Origin: an uncultured Oceanospirillaceae bacterium
Lineage (GTDB): Bacteria > Pseudomonadota > Gammaproteobacteria > Pseudomonadales > Balneatricaceae
NCBI GenBank assembly: GCA_937136055.1
Contig: CAKZOD010000029.1
Coordinates: 1 to 64,000 of the forward strand
Length of the DNA: 64,000 nt
Reading direction: 5' to 3'
The notes beneath the pieces were generated by a model that saw only the letters and a program-made list of their open reading frames with translations, was not told the origin of the DNA and did no database searches. Below are positions 25,931 through 36,502 of this stretch, piece by piece. Each line of letters opens with the position of its first letter. The first letter of the stretch is position 1. The position numbers were made by a program, and so were the translations under genes.

Positions 25931-28855
25931 ATGACAAGCCAAGAAAACCGTATCGCAATCGTTTCAGATTTGCCCGAATTTGAAGATCGAGATAATCAAG
26001 AAACAAAATATACTACCTGTTACATGTGTGCTTGCCGCTGTGGTATTAAAGTCACAGTAGAAGATAACAAAGTACGTTTTATTCAGGGTAACCCTAACCA
26101 CCCAATCAATAAAGGTGTGCTTTGTGCCAAGGGTAACTCCGGCATAATGAAGCAGTATTCACCAGCGAAGCTTAGCTCTCCATTATTAAGAAAGCCAGGA
26201 ACTGAGCGTGGTGCAGGTGAGTTTGAAGAAATTTCCTGGGAAAAAGCCCTTGGGATTCTTGAAAAACGCTTAAAGCGCATTCGCGAAACCGATCCAAAAC
26301 AGCTTGCTTATTTTACAGGTCGTGACCAGATGCAAGCCTTAACGGGTATGTGGGCAAGCCAGTTCGGTACAATTAACTGGGCGGCACACGGCGGTTTCTG
26401 CTCTGTGAATATGGCAGCAGGCGGCCTTTATACAATGGGTCATGCATTTTGGGAGTTTGGTGATCCAGATTGGGAAAACACCAAATATTTCATGATGTGG
26501 GGCGTAGCTGAAGATCATAGCTCAAACCCTATTAAGCTAGGTTTAAAGCGCTTAAAAGAGCGCGGTGCTAAGTTTGTCTCTGTTAACCCTGTTCGTACGG
26601 GTTATCAAGCCATTGCCGATGAGTGGATCTCAATTCGCCCAGGTACTGATGGTATTTTTGCATTATCGATGATTCATGTACTGCTGAAAAATCAGTTGAT
26701 CGATGATGAGTTTTTGATTCGTTACACTAACTCTCCGTACCTAGTTGTTAATACACCGGGTGTTAAAGGTGATGGATTATTCTATCGCGGTGAGAGCGAC
26801 AATCCACAAGTTTGGGATCTACAAAAAGAAGCGTATGTTGATGGCAATCAGCCTGATATCACACCTGCTTTATTTGGTGAATTCACAGCGCCAGATGGTA
26901 CGCCACTTCGCACAGCGATGAGTATTTTGGTTGAAAAATACCTCGATGATCAATACGCTCCAGAAGTTGCAGCTAAAGAGTGTGGCGTAAGTGCTGAAGA
27001 TATCGAGCGTATTGCACTTGAAATGGCACACGTCGCTTTCAAAGAAACTATTACTTTAGATGTAGAGTGGACAGATTGGGCAGGGCGTAAGCAAGATAAG
27101 TTTGTTGGTCGTCCGGTATCTATGCATGCGATGCGTGGTATATCTGCTCACTCAAACGGTTTCCAAACATGTCGTTCAATTCACTTACTGCAAATTTTAC
27201 TGGGTACTATTGATTGCCCAGGTGGTCACTTAGCTAAGCCGCCATTCCCTAAACATGTACCACCGGGAATCAAGCCTGCTAAAACGAACGTACCTAATAC
27301 ACCGCTTAAATCGCCTCCGTTAGGGTTCCCTACATGCCCTGAAGATCTTGTTATCGATGATGATGGTCAGCCGTTGCGTATAGATAAAGCGTATAGCTGG
27401 GATGCACCGATCTCTTGTCATGGTTTAATGCACATGGTGATCAGCAATGCTGTGAAGGGCGACCCGTACAAGATTGATACTTTGATGTTGTTCATGGCGA
27501 ATATGGCGTGGAACTCATCAATGAATACGGCGCAAACTCTTGAAATGTTATGTGCTAAAGAAGATGACGGTGAATACAAGATTCCATTCATTGTTTGCTC
27601 TGATGCTTTTAACTCTGAAATGGTTGCTTATTCTGATCTGGTTCTTCCTGATACAACGTATCTTGAGCGCTACGACACTATTTCGATGCTTGATAGACCT
27701 ATTTCAGAACCACACGCGGCTTGTGACTCAGTACGTATTCCCGTGGTTAAGCCAGATCGCGATGTGATGTCTTGGCAAGAAGTGATGGTTGAAATGGCTG
27801 GGCGCTTAGGTTTCCCTGCGTTCACTAAAGATGGCGGCGAGCGCAAGTACGATAGCTACAAAGATTTCATCGTTAACTTTGAGAAAGAGCCTGGTATAGG
27901 TTTCTTAGCTGGATATCGCGGTGAAGATGGTTCTAAGTCATTGCGCGGTGAGCCTAACCCTCGTCAGTGGGAAGCTTATGAAGAAAACGAAGGTTTCTTT
28001 GAGTTTGAGCTAGGGATGAACCAGCGTTATATGCGCCATGCCAACAAAGATTACTTAGAGCTTGCTAAAGAAGCGGGTTGGGTTGGTAGCACTGATCAAA
28101 TATTGATTGAAGTTTACTCTGAAAAGCTACAAACATTCCGCTTAGCAGGGCAAGGTTTGTACGATGGGCCAATGCCAACAGAGGCGCATCATAAAGAGCG
28201 CTTAGTGAAGTATTTTGATCCATTGCCTATCTATTATATGCCGCTAGAAGAGCAGCGTATCGATAGAGACGAATACCCGTTCCACGCAGTTAACCAGCGC
28301 CCAATGTTTATGTATCACAGCTGGGATAGCCAAAACGCTTGGCTGCGTCAAATCATGAACCAAAACTATTTGTTCATGAACCGTATAGCAGGTGAGAAAC
28401 TGGGTATTGAAGATCTTTCATGGGCTTGGGTTGAATCGCATAACGGTAAGATCCGTGTGCAAGTTAAGTTGATGGAAGGTACTAACGAGCACACTGTTTG
28501 GACATGGAACGCTATTGCTAAGCGCGGTGGTGCTTGGGGATTATCTGACGATGCGAATGAAGCAAGTGATGCATTCTTAATGAACCATTTGATTTCAGAG
28601 CTACTACCCGTTAAAGGTGATGAGCAAGATAGAATCACTAACTCTGACCCAGTGACAGGGCAAGCGGCTTGGTACGATTTGCGCGTTAAAATTACACCTG
28701 CTAAAGAAGGTGAGACTGGTGCTTGGCCTGAGTTTTCAGCTTTGAAGCCACAGCCAAACGCTAGCAAATCACCTGATATGTTGAGTTATTCGTCACATAA
28801 AAATGTCAATTTAGTGCGCAGCTGGGCTGACACACTGTTTCGCGGAGATAAGTAA
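25931..28855 (+). CDS. soeA: Sulfite dehydrogenase SoeABC, molybdopterin subunit
   Basis: A 974-residue molybdopterin oxidoreductase. The N-terminal CYMCACRCGIKV... GVLCAKG binds a [4Fe-4S] cluster, and TGRDQMQALTGMWASQFGT with HGGFCSVNMAAGGLYTMGHAFWEFGDPDW is close to SoeA proteins. SoeA oxidises sulfite to sulfate on the cytoplasmic side and passes electrons through SoeB and SoeC to the quinone pool. No twin-arginine signal is present, in line with a cytoplasmic enzyme. The sulfite would come from Xsc. I prefer the ATG at 25931, with GGATGG upstream; ATG 25895 lies at the likely transcription start. soeB begins on the base after the soeA stop. Confidence 0.88.
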   Translation: MTSQENRIAIVSDLPEFEDRDNQETKYTTCYMCACRCGIKVTVEDNKVRFIQGNPNHPINKGVLCAKGNSGIMKQYSPAKLSSPLLRKPGTERGAGEFEEISWEKALGILEKRLKRIRETDPKQLAYFTGRDQMQALTGMWASQFGTINWAAHGGFCSVNMAAGGLYTMGHAFWEFGDPDWENTKYFMMWGVAEDHSSNPIKLGLKRLKERGAKFVSVNPVRTGYQAIADEWISIRPGTDGIFALSMIHVLLKNQLIDDEFLIRYTNSPYLVVNTPGVKGDGLFYRGESDNPQVWDLQKEAYVDGNQPDITPALFGEFTAPDGTPLRTAMSILVEKYLDDQYAPEVAAKECGVSAEDIERIALEMAHVAFKETITLDVEWTDWAGRKQDKFVGRPVSMHAMRGISAHSNGFQTCRSIHLLQILLGTIDCPGGHLAKPPFPKHVPPGIKPAKTNVPNTPLKSPPLGFPTCPEDLVIDDDGQPLRIDKAYSWDAPISCHGLMHMVISNAVKGDPYKIDTLMLFMANMAWNSSMNTAQTLEMLCAKEDDGEYKIPFIVCSDAFNSEMVAYSDLVLPDTTYLERYDTISMLDRPISEPHAACDSVRIPVVKPDRDVMSWQEVMVEMAGRLGFPAFTKDGGERKYDSYKDFIVNFEKEPGIGFLAGYRGEDGSKSLRGEPNPRQWEAYEENEGFFEFELGMNQRYMRHANKDYLELAKEAGWVGSTDQILIEVYSEKLQTFRLAGQGLYDGPMPTEAHHKERLVKYFDPLPIYYMPLEEQRIDRDEYPFHAVNQRPMFMYHSWDSQNAWLRQIMNQNYLFMNRIAGEKLGIEDLSWAWVESHNGKIRVQVKLMEGTNEHTVWTWNAIAKRGGAWGLSDDANEASDAFLMNHLISELLPVKGDEQDRITNSDPVTGQAAWYDLRVKITPAKEGETGAWPEFSALKPQPNASKSPDMLSYSSHKNVNLVRSWADTLFRGDK

Positions 28856-29545
28856 ATGAAACTAGGTTTAGTTGTTGATTTAGATACTTGTGTCGGTTGT
28901 CATGGTTGTGCGACTGCTTGTAAGCAATGGAATACATCGGGCACCATTGGGCCTTTATCTGATAAAGATCCGTATGGAAAAGATCCTAATGGCGCATGGC
29001 TTAACCGTATTCGCACTTATGAAGTGGGGGATACGCCGAACAGTAAAACCGTTCATATGCCAATGTCTTGCATGCATTGTGAAGATGCCGCTTGTGTCAC
29101 AGTGTGCCCAACGGGTGCGTCATACAAGCGTAGTGAAGATGGTATCGTGCTTGTGGATCAAGACAAGTGCATGGGTTGTAATTTGTGCGCATGGGCTTGC
29201 CCATATGGTGCACGTGAATTAGACCCTAATGAAGGCACAATGAAAAAGTGTACTTTATGTGTGGATCGTATTTACGATGAAAAATTACCAGAAGATGAGC
29301 GCAAGCCTGCTTGTGTACTTACCTGTCCTACTAAGTCGCGTACTTTCGGTGACTTTGATGATCCAAACTCTGAGGTGAGCAAGCTAGTGCGTGAGCGCGC
29401 AGGTAAGCAATTAATGCCTGAGCTTGGCTATAATCCTGTGAACACTTACTTGCCGCCGCGTAATAAACCTGTGGCTGTTAAGTACGAAACTACAGGTATT
29501 GCAGGTAAAGTTAAAGGTTGGGTGAATAAGGTTATCGCACGTTAA
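28856..29545 (+). CDS. soeB: Sulfite dehydrogenase iron-sulfur subunit
   Basis: A 229-residue ferredoxin-type subunit with four cysteine clusters: CVGCHGCATACKQW, CMHCEDAACVTVC, CMGCNLCAWACPYG and a fourth set CTLC... ACVLTC. This is the four-[4Fe-4S] DmsB/NrfC/SoeB pattern. It carries electrons from SoeA to the membrane anchor. There is no signal peptide. It starts directly after the soeA stop and uses a GGAGAT in the soeA end as ribosome binding site. Some DMSO reductase-like alternatives share this architecture, but its partner subunits favour SoeB. Confidence 0.9.
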   Translation: MKLGLVVDLDTCVGCHGCATACKQWNTSGTIGPLSDKDPYGKDPNGAWLNRIRTYEVGDTPNSKTVHMPMSCMHCEDAACVTVCPTGASYKRSEDGIVLVDQDKCMGCNLCAWACPYGARELDPNEGTMKKCTLCVDRIYDEKLPEDERKPACVLTCPTKSRTFGDFDDPNSEVSKLVRERAGKQLMPELGYNPVNTYLPPRNKPVAVKYETTGIAGKVKGWVNKVIAR

Positions 29546-29680
29546 TAAGGGTGTTAAAGTCGTGAACCTTTAGGTTTGCGACATCCTTACTAAGGGTAGT
29601 TTTATTGATCATCAGTATTTTAAATACTGTTTTGAGTAAGAATAGATAACTGTTAGCAGTTAACAATATTGGAGAATAGT

Positions 29681-30610
29681 ATGCATCCAGCTTTTTCGGT
29701 GCTGATCTTTACAGTAGTTTCAGGCGCAGGCTATGGCTTAATCTTCCTAACAATTTTAGGGCATTTAAGTGGTTTGGCCGTTTTACAAAATCAGTCGTTA
29801 TTATTAAGTAGTGGTGTGTTATCACTGGTAATGATTTCTGGCGGATTGCTTTCATCAACCTTGCATTTGGCAAATCCAAAAAATGCATGGCGCGCATTCA
29901 GTCGTTTCAAAACAAGTTGGTTATCACGTGAAGCCGTGTTTGCTATTTTGTTTTATCCTTTTGCTTTGTTGTATCTGATTGGAGTTTGGATGCAAGGCGC
30001 TGAAATAGCGGCTGTATTTAGCTTGGCAGGATGGGTTGCCGCTGTTTTAGCGATGATTACTTTGTTCTGCACAAGTATGATTTATGCAAGCTTAAAAACT
30101 ATCCGTCAATGGAACAGTGCACTGACACCTGTGAGCTATTTGGCATTAGGTTTGATGTCAGGCGGTGTTTTATTATTGATGTTACAAATCATGGTAGACG
30201 ACACGGCTTCTGATGTGTTGAAAAATGTAGCCCTTGCTTTGTTGTGTGTGGGTGTAACAGTTAAAGTCATTTACTTTTTCTGGATTGGCAAGCCTTCAGG
30301 TAGCAGTATCAAAACAGCAACAGGCTTTACTCAAGCAAGTGTACGTTTGTTAGATCAAGGGCACAGTTCAAATGGCTTTTTGAATAACGAATTCGGTTAT
30401 ACTGTCAGTGCTAATAAGCTTCTAAGAATTCGTTTCTTAGCGGTAGCGGTGGCTTTCTTTTTACCGATGCTATTGGTTTGCCTAAGTGGTCCGTTTGCAC
30501 TTGTTATAGCAACACTTGCAATGCTTGCAGGGTTGTTGGCTGAGCGCTGGTTGTTCTTTGCTGAAGCAAGGCATGTGGTGAGAATGTTCCACGGTGATCA
30601 AAGCGTGTAA
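29681..30610 (+). CDS. soeC: Sulfite dehydrogenase membrane anchor
   Basis: A 309-residue DmsC-type membrane protein with about eight helices. It begins MHPAFSVLIFTVVSGAGYGLIFL and has the conserved STLHLANPKNAWRAFSRFKTSWLSREAVFAILF loop that lies near the quinone site of this family. It anchors SoeAB and transfers electrons to quinone. ATG 29681 is chosen because GGAG is eight bases upstream; a TTG at 29669 overlaps that site. A 135-base gap separates it from soeB, but the orientation and partner genes imply one operon. A strong terminator follows. Confidence 0.9.
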   Translation: MHPAFSVLIFTVVSGAGYGLIFLTILGHLSGLAVLQNQSLLLSSGVLSLVMISGGLLSSTLHLANPKNAWRAFSRFKTSWLSREAVFAILFYPFALLYLIGVWMQGAEIAAVFSLAGWVAAVLAMITLFCTSMIYASLKTIRQWNSALTPVSYLALGLMSGGVLLLMLQIMVDDTASDVLKNVALALLCVGVTVKVIYFFWIGKPSGSSIKTATGFTQASVRLLDQGHSSNGFLNNEFGYTVSANKLLRIRFLAVAVAFFLPMLLVCLSGPFALVIATLAMLAGLLAERWLFFAEARHVVRMFHGDQSV

Positions 30611-30630
30611 TTCGATAATTAAATATTTAA

Positions 30631-30658
30631 AGATCCTCGCTATGCGGGGATTTTTTTT
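30631..30658 (+). terminator. Rho-independent terminator of soeABC
   Basis: Stem ATCCTCGC / GCGGGGAT with a TAT loop, followed by a run of eight T residues, 20 bases past the soeC stop. Confidence 0.92.
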
Positions 30659-30896
30659 GCCTGTAATTATCTTATAAATTTTAGAATTAATGTATTTGAG
30701 TCTGGGAAAATAGGCTATCAAGCAGGATGATGCTTTGATTATGTAGATCTAGTATTTCGGGCTAGTGGTGTGGTTCTTATAAAGCAATGCTGCTTTTTGT
30801 GGCTGTAGTGATGCAGTACTTTGGAGGGGAATTTAGTTTTTGCAGTTAAAAGTTGTTTAAACGAAAAGAAGTGATGAGAGGGAAGGGTTGTATAAA
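30659..30896. other. Spacer between soeC terminator and roxA end
   Basis: About 240 AT-rich bases between convergent transcripts. I see no gene or repeat in it. Confidence 0.4.
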
Positions 30897-30931
30897 TAAG
30901 ACAAGGCAGAAAAATATTCTTCCTTGTCTTA
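30897..30931 (-). terminator. Terminator-like hairpin after roxA
   Basis: TAAGACAAGG (30897-30906) pairs perfectly with CCTTGTCTTA (30922-30931); on the minus strand TTTAT follows. It is about 30 bases beyond the roxA stop. Confidence 0.6.
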
Positions 30932-30958
30932 AGTGGCTTTTTACTTACAGCTCAGGGC

Positions 30959-32119
30959 TTACAAAATTTCATAAGCACCAATTTTGATCAAGTTTGCCAT
31001 CATTTTGACTCGCTCTTGTGAGTGAGTGATTTGATCGGCATCAATCTGATCATTTGCCGTTAGCAGCTCAACAAAATCTTGTTGCTCTGGTGCGATTTTG
31101 CAGCACATTCCATTAATGAAAAAGAGTATGTCAGTGTCAGGATTAGCCTGTTGGTAAGCGAGTCGAGTGCCTGGAATTTTGCTCAGAGATGATGCTTGTT
31201 CAATCGCTTCGGTGATTTCAGCAATGGTGTTTTCTAAATGGAACTCTTGCTGTTGCTCATGGTATTTGTGCTCTGTCATATAGCAACCGAACCATTGTTC
31301 AATTAGGCCAGGCTGGTTTATGTATGACTGGAGAATATCTTTCACATCAGTAATGGTTTTGCTGTCCATGAAAGCGCTATTAGATTGTGCTTTTAAATCT
31401 TTATCTTGATAGCGCAGCTCGTTACTTAAATCGTGTGCGACAAAATCGCTGAAGTTTAATAGTATTTCTGAATGGGAGGGTGCTCTAAAACCAACTGAAT
31501 AGGTTGTGCAGTCATCCGTTAGGGCGATGCCATCGTGACCTACTTTTGGTGGGAGGTAAAGCATGTCTCCCGGGTTTAATACTACACTATGCTCTGCTTC
31601 AAACTGTTCTAGCAGCATGAGTTGTTCATTGTCGGCTCTAGGTGAGTATTCGTCATATAAGCCTCCGTAGTGCCATTCACGCTGTCCGGTTGCCTGTAAC
31701 AGAAAGACATCGTAGTTGTCGTAATGTGGGCCTACGCCGCCACCTTGGCTCGCATAGGAGATCATTAGATCATCAATGCGCCATTGTGGAATAAAATCAA
31801 ACTGCTTAAGAAAGTCGTTAGCAGCAGGGTGCCAGTGATCTACAGCTTGTACAAGCAGTGTCCAATGGGATTTTGGTAGCTCAGAAAAATCTTCTTCCTT
31901 GAGTGGGCCGTGTTGCATTGACCACTGGTTGTTTTGATTGTCTTGAACAATTAAGCGTGACTCAACTTCTTCTTCGCACGCCAGTCCTGCCAGCTCATCG
32001 GCTTCTACGAAAGGTTCAAAGTTGTCGATTGCGTTGCGAATGACGAGAGGCTTTTTCTGCCAGTATTGGCTTAAAAATGTTTCAAGTGACATATCACCTA
32101 AAGGAAGATTTTTACTCAT
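30959..32119 (-). CDS. roxA: JmjC/cupin ribosomal protein L16 hydroxylase-like (RoxA/YcfD)
   Basis: A 386-residue Fe(II)/2-oxoglutarate oxygenase of the bacterial ribosomal oxygenase family, whose E. coli member hydroxylates an arginine of ribosomal protein L16. The metal-binding His and Asp lie in GPHYDNYDVFLLQATGQREWHYGG, and the distal His in LYLPPKVGHDGIAL. A C-terminal winged-helix-like region (about 260-386) is present, as in YcfD. Its start overlaps the trmJ stop (TAATG), so the two are translationally coupled. Confidence 0.88.
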   Translation of the reverse strand: MSKNLPLGDMSLETFLSQYWQKKPLVIRNAIDNFEPFVEADELAGLACEEEVESRLIVQDNQNNQWSMQHGPLKEEDFSELPKSHWTLLVQAVDHWHPAANDFLKQFDFIPQWRIDDLMISYASQGGGVGPHYDNYDVFLLQATGQREWHYGGLYDEYSPRADNEQLMLLEQFEAEHSVVLNPGDMLYLPPKVGHDGIALTDDCTTYSVGFRAPSHSEILLNFSDFVAHDLSNELRYQDKDLKAQSNSAFMDSKTITDVKDILQSYINQPGLIEQWFGCYMTEHKYHEQQQEFHLENTIAEITEAIEQASSLSKIPGTRLAYQQANPDTDILFFINGMCCKIAPEQQDFVELLTANDQIDADQITHSQERVKMMANLIKIGAYEIL

Positions 32120-32919
32120 TATTTATGTGTCTCATCGCTGTTTGGTTGTGATGCTTCGGGTTGCAACGTCTCTTGCTTATTTTGCTGCTCTAGGCTTTCA
32201 TTTTGTAGCGTGTCAATGCGCTTTTCGATGGAAGATAAAACGCCTCTGAGCATTCCTAGTTCTTCTCTTTCAGGACGTGCGCGGTTAAATAGGCGCTGTA
32301 GCTTTTGCATTGCTCTCCCTTCGTGCTGGGGAATAAGGAAGTGCGCTTTGCGCAAAACGGTTTCTAAGTGCTGATAGAAGTAGCCAACATCTTTTTGTGC
32401 AGGGTAGTCGACAGTTGTTTGTGTCTCGTTTTGCTGCGTGTTTAACCAGATTTCATAACACACGATTTGTAATGCCTGTGAGATATTAAGTACAGGGTAT
32501 TCAGGGTTAGTGGGGATAAACAAGTGGAAATTACAAAGGCTGAGCTCTTCATTGAGTAATCCTGAGCTTTCACGGCCAAATAGAATGGCGACATTGGCAT
32601 CATCGGTCTGCTTCATTATTTCAACAGCGCCTTTTTTAACGTCTAGTAATGGGAGGTCAAAGGTGCGTGTTCGAGCGCTGGTACCGATCACTAATTGGCA
32701 ATCGCTTAGGACTTCATCAAGGCTGCTAACAACTTTTGCTTGTTCTAATATATCTTGTGCACCAGCTGCGCGTGCGGTTGCCTCTCCACTGGGGAAATCT
32801 ACAGGGTCCACTAGGTATAAATTGGAGAGCCCCATGTTTTTCATAGCTCTGGCTGCAGCGCCAATATTGCCGGGGTGGAAGGTGTTAATCAGTACGATTC
32901 GAATGTTTTCTAATTGCAT
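32119..32919 (-). CDS. trmJ: tRNA (Cm32/Um32) methyltransferase
   Basis: A 266-residue SPOUT (SpoU/TrmH) methyltransferase that 2'-O-methylates nucleotide 32 of tRNA anticodon loops. Visible are the N-terminal VLINTFHPGNIGAAARAMKNMGLSNLYLV, the middle FGRESSGLLNEEL, and the knot motif PVLNISQALQIVCYEIWL, which binds S-adenosylmethionine. Residues from about 165 form the TrmJ-specific C-terminal helical extension that ends in a Gln/Glu-rich tail. It is first in a two-gene operon with roxA. Confidence 0.92.
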   Translation of the reverse strand: MQLENIRIVLINTFHPGNIGAAARAMKNMGLSNLYLVDPVDFPSGEATARAAGAQDILEQAKVVSSLDEVLSDCQLVIGTSARTRTFDLPLLDVKKGAVEIMKQTDDANVAILFGRESSGLLNEELSLCNFHLFIPTNPEYPVLNISQALQIVCYEIWLNTQQNETQTTVDYPAQKDVGYFYQHLETVLRKAHFLIPQHEGRAMQKLQRLFNRARPEREELGMLRGVLSSIEKRIDTLQNESLEQQNKQETLQPEASQPNSDETHK

Positions 32920-33134
32920 AGTTAGTGTTACGTAGTCGTCATCAATGAAGGTAAGTTGTAAGCGTTTTGGTTAATTCCCAAGAGTGATGTAGTTTATAGA
33001 TGCCGCAGATAAATGCTAGCGTAGATGTTATTCGCGTTGGCTGTGTTTTGTGCTTAATAGCTAAAAACGTGGATAAAATGATTGGCAAAAAGTATTGCAG
33101 AGCTTGGTGTATAAGAGGGAAGTAAAGGAAAGCA
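32920..33134. other. Upstream region of trmJ
   Basis: Holds the trmJ promoter (minus strand). I see no gene. The interval continues into two stem-loop structures described separately, before the rne stop. Confidence 0.4.
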
Positions 33135-33208
33135 AAATCCCCTTCAATTATTAGCCTTGTTGCGTAAAGGCAAATAAAGGCAAATAAGGCTTAAAGCCAA
33201 GGGGATTT
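33135..33208. repeat. Long hairpin with internal direct repeat
   Basis: AAATCCCCTT (33135-33144) pairs exactly with AAGGGGATTT (33199-33208). The 54-base interior has GCCTT / AAGGC complementarity and an 11-bp tandem repeat AAAGGCAAATA (about 33176-33197). It could fold as a long stem; whether it is an RNA, terminator or element remnant is not clear. Confidence 0.5.
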
Positions 33209-33240
33209 ATGTAAATTCACAGTCATCAATCAAGTGAGAA

Positions 33241-33270
33241 AGAGCTATCGTCAATTTTCGTGATAGCTCA
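33241..33270 (-). terminator. Terminator-like hairpin after rne
   Basis: GAGCTATC (33242-33249) pairs with GATAGCTC (33262-33269) about 50 bases beyond the rne stop; TTTCTC follows on the minus strand. Confidence 0.5.
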
Positions 33271-33319
33271 TCCTCTAGCTTGTGGTAGTACTTGTTTTTA
33301 AGCTAAGTACCTAGCTGTT

Positions 33320-36300
33320 TTACGAGTTTGATTGCTGTTCGCGGCGTTTAATCTCACGAGGATCATTAGCGGCGCGTGTTCTGCGTCTGCGAGGAGGCTT
33401 TTCAGCTTCTTGTGCGGCTGGCGCATCTGCGTTTTCAAAATCAAGTTCAGATTGAGCTTGTTGAGATTGCTCAGTCGTATCTGATTTCTCGGCTTCTGTT
33501 TCAGCTTCTGTCTCAGTTGTTTCTTGAGCAGGTGTTGCCTCTACATCTGCTACTTCAACGTCAGATTCTGCTACTGTTACTGCTGGTTCAGCGTTAGCTT
33601 GTGCAGTATTTTCTTGGTCAGTAGGTTCTTCTTGTGTAGTTGATTCTTCAGCTTTTTGTACCTCAGTATCAATTACTGTTTCAGTGGTTTCAGCTTCTGC
33701 TTGAGTGCTCTGCTCACTGTTGTCAGTTGCTTCCTCTGGCGCAGCTTCGGTTATTGCCTCTGGTGAAATTTCCTCTGCAGGCTCTTCAGCGGTAACAGCT
33801 TCTTGTGTAACAGGAGTTGCTTGAGCTTCACTAGCCGTCTCTTCTGAACTTGTTGTATCAGTAGATTGAGCTTCTTTGTTTTCAGTTTCAGTGCTTGTTG
33901 TATCAGAGCTTTCGCTCTTAGCTTCTTCAACTGCAGTGCTGGTAGCTTCAGCCGCTGGGTTTTCAGAAACTGCTTTAGTTTCAGAAGGCACAGGCGTGTC
34001 GTTAGCTAAGTTGCTGTTGGCAATAGCAGCGGCTAATTCTGCTGAAGCTTTTGCGAACTCTGCATTGTTATCATTGCTTTGAGGCGTAGCATCAAGTAGT
34101 TCATTAAGCTCGGCAGTTGGTGCTTTATCAGCAACAGTTTCTGTTTCTACAGGCTTGGTGGTAACTTTTTCTTCCTTTGCTGCGTTGTGCTTGTTCGCGC
34201 CTCTTGAAGATCTACCTTTGCTTTGCTCAGAATTACGCTTCTCATTAGGCTTGCGGTTATTCTGAGGTTTGCTTTCAGAGTTGCTTTGCTCTTTGCTTTC
34301 TTTTTGAGCAGGAGCCGCTTGAGTCGTTTCAGCTGTTGAGCTGGTCTCATTTAACGCATCTGAGTTAGCAACTAGGTTGCGGTTTGCTTTGCGGTTAGAG
34401 TTGCGACGGCGCTTACCGCGGCCACTTGGAGCGGCAGTGTATTGCGTGTCATCAGCTTGTGTGTTCTCAGCTTTTTCAGTGCGCTCAGGTTTAGCCTTGC
34501 GATTGTCGTTGTTTTTACGATTACGACGTCTTACTGGCTTGTGTTCTTCATTGCCTTTTGCTTCAGGAATGATAGAGGTTTCTTCAGCGTTTACGGTGAT
34601 AATTTCGTCTTGGCGATTGCCGCGGCGTTTATCGTCATTGTCAGAGCGAGAACGGCGAGCGTTTCTTGCAGGGCGCTTATTGTTGTCGCGACGCTTTTTG
34701 TTGTTATTTGAGCGAGAGTTTGTGCCCTTGTTGTTCTGGGTAGTTTTCTCTTCTTCAAATAAGCTGCCTAAGCCAAGGGCGGTCAATAGCATTTGCATTA
34801 AGCCTTTTTTAGGCTTGCTGGCTGCTTTTGTCGGCGCTTTCTTAGCGGGCTCTTCAGTTGGAACTTCCGCTTTAGCAGGAGTGGCAGCAGGTGCCGGCGT
34901 TTTAGGTGTAACCGCTTGTACAGCTGCAGTTTCTCTATTGACCATCTGCTCTGATTCACTTTGAGTAAAGTGCTCAATTGGCTCTGGCTCAGGCTGTAAG
35001 CTATAGCTTGTATCGTTAGTTGTGGTTACAGAGTGGTCGTCACGTAAGCGCACTACTTCATAATGCGGTGTTTCCATGTTTGGATTAGGCACGATGACAA
35101 CTCGAACTTTCTGTCTTACTTCAATGTCGTGAACGATACGGCGCTTTTCGTTGAGTAAGTATGTAGCTACTTGTACAGGTAAAATCGCGCGGATTTGAGC
35201 AGTGCGATCTTTCGCTGACTCTTCTTCAATCAGACGCATGATCGATAGCGCAATAGATTCAGTGTCACGGATCGAACCTTGGCCGCTACAGCGAGGGCAA
35301 ACAATACCGCGAGACTCAGTAAGAGAAGGGCGTAAACGCTGGCGCGACATTTCTAGCAAGCCGAAACGAGAAATACGGCCCATTTGGACTCTGGCGCGAT
35401 CAAGTTTAAGCGAGTCTTTTAAGCGGTCTTCAACAGCTCTTTGGTGCTTGATAGGGCTCATGTCGATAAAATCGATAACCACTAATCCACCAATATCACG
35501 CAAGCGTAATTGGCGAGCAATTTCTTCAGCAGCTTCAAGGTTGGTGTTAAGTGCTGTCTCTTCGATATCGCTGCCGCGTGTGGCTTTGGCGGAGTTGATA
35601 TCAATAGAAACCAGCGCTTCAGTTGGATCTATAACGATAGAGCCACCTGATGGAAGTTTAACTTCACGCTCAAAAGCAGTCTCAATTTGCGATTCAATTT
35701 GGAAGCGATTGAATAGAGGGATTTCTTCTTGGTAGCGCTTAAGTTTGTTTTCGTAAGTCGGCATGACTTGTTGAACAAACACTTGTGCTTCAGAGAAAGC
35801 TTGGTCTGTATCGATCAGCACTTCGCCAATATCGGCGCGCAAATAGTCGCGAATAGCGCGAATAATAACGTTGCTTTCTTGGTAAATTAGGAAAGGAGAC
35901 GGCTTTTGGCTGCTTTGTTTAATCGCATCCCAAAGAGTGCTTAGGTAATCAAGGTCCCACTGTAAATCTTGTGATGAGCGGCCTACACCCGCTGTGCGCA
36001 CGATAATGCCCATGCGATCAGGAATGGTTACACCGTCAAGTGCCGCTTTAAGATTTGTTCTGTCTTCGCCTTCAATGCGGCGTGAAATACCACCTGCACG
36101 AGGGTTGTTCGGCATCAGTACAAGGTAGCGACCAGCAAGGGAGATAAAAGTTGTTAAGGCTGCGCCTTTGTTACCGCGCTCTTCCTTGTCAACTTGAACG
36201 ATGACTTCAGTACCTTCTTTAACAACATCTTTAATGCTTGGGCGACCGCCTCTAGTTGGCGATTTAAAGAAGTATTCACGTGAGATTTCTTTTAACGGTA

Positions 36301-36502
36301 GGAAGCCGTGGCGCTCGGCACCATAATCGACAAATGCCGCTTCTAAGCTCGGCTCTACACGGGTGATTTTACCTTTGTAGATATTAGATTTTTTCTGTTC
36401 ACGGTTGCTTGATTCAATATCTAAATCGTATAGCTTTTGCCCGTCAACAAGGGCGACACGCAACTCTTCAGGCTGAGTTGCGTTGATTAGCATTCTTTTC
36501 AT
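33320..36502 (-). CDS. rne: Ribonuclease E
   Basis: A 1060-residue endoribonuclease, the core of the RNA degradosome. Residues 1 to about 500 are the catalytic part: S1 RNA-binding domain (about 35-120), DNase I-like domain with [22 protein letters not shown] and [13 protein letters not shown] carrying the two metal-binding Asp, and the zinc-link CPRCSGQG. Beyond about residue 510 lies a disordered scaffold: Arg/Lys/Asn-rich blocks (about 590-790), then a long Ala/Glu/Thr-rich acidic stretch (about 790-1030) and a basic tail. This acidic C-terminal half is long and low in complexity. rraA, encoding an inhibitor of RNase E, is also in the window. Divergent from rluC. Confidence 0.96.
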   Translation of the reverse strand: MKRMLINATQPEELRVALVDGQKLYDLDIESSNREQKKSNIYKGKITRVEPSLEAAFVDYGAERHGFLPLKEISREYFFKSPTRGGRPSIKDVVKEGTEVIVQVDKEERGNKGAALTTFISLAGRYLVLMPNNPRAGGISRRIEGEDRTNLKAALDGVTIPDRMGIIVRTAGVGRSSQDLQWDLDYLSTLWDAIKQSSQKPSPFLIYQESNVIIRAIRDYLRADIGEVLIDTDQAFSEAQVFVQQVMPTYENKLKRYQEEIPLFNRFQIESQIETAFEREVKLPSGGSIVIDPTEALVSIDINSAKATRGSDIEETALNTNLEAAEEIARQLRLRDIGGLVVIDFIDMSPIKHQRAVEDRLKDSLKLDRARVQMGRISRFGLLEMSRQRLRPSLTESRGIVCPRCSGQGSIRDTESIALSIMRLIEEESAKDRTAQIRAILPVQVATYLLNEKRRIVHDIEVRQKVRVVIVPNPNMETPHYEVVRLRDDHSVTTTNDTSYSLQPEPEPIEHFTQSESEQMVNRETAAVQAVTPKTPAPAATPAKAEVPTEEPAKKAPTKAASKPKKGLMQMLLTALGLGSLFEEEKTTQNNKGTNSRSNNNKKRRDNNKRPARNARRSRSDNDDKRRGNRQDEIITVNAEETSIIPEAKGNEEHKPVRRRNRKNNDNRKAKPERTEKAENTQADDTQYTAAPSGRGKRRRNSNRKANRNLVANSDALNETSSTAETTQAAPAQKESKEQSNSESKPQNNRKPNEKRNSEQSKGRSSRGANKHNAAKEEKVTTKPVETETVADKAPTAELNELLDATPQSNDNNAEFAKASAELAAAIANSNLANDTPVPSETKAVSENPAAEATSTAVEEAKSESSDTTSTETENKEAQSTDTTSSEETASEAQATPVTQEAVTAEEPAEEISPEAITEAAPEEATDNSEQSTQAEAETTETVIDTEVQKAEESTTQEEPTDQENTAQANAEPAVTVAESDVEVADVEATPAQETTETEAETEAEKSDTTEQSQQAQSELDFENADAPAAQEAEKPPRRRRTRAANDPREIKRREQQSNS

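Noticed and set aside
30482..30721. 79-codon minus-strand ORF overlapping the end of soeC and its terminator
   Set aside because: It runs through the soeC coding sequence and a strong terminator, with no independent support.
33376..34964. Long plus-strand frames opposite the rne C-terminal half
   Set aside because: They are antisense to the low-complexity Ala/Glu/Thr and Arg-rich scaffold, whose codon bias keeps opposite frames open; their translations are Leu/Ser/Val-rich noise.
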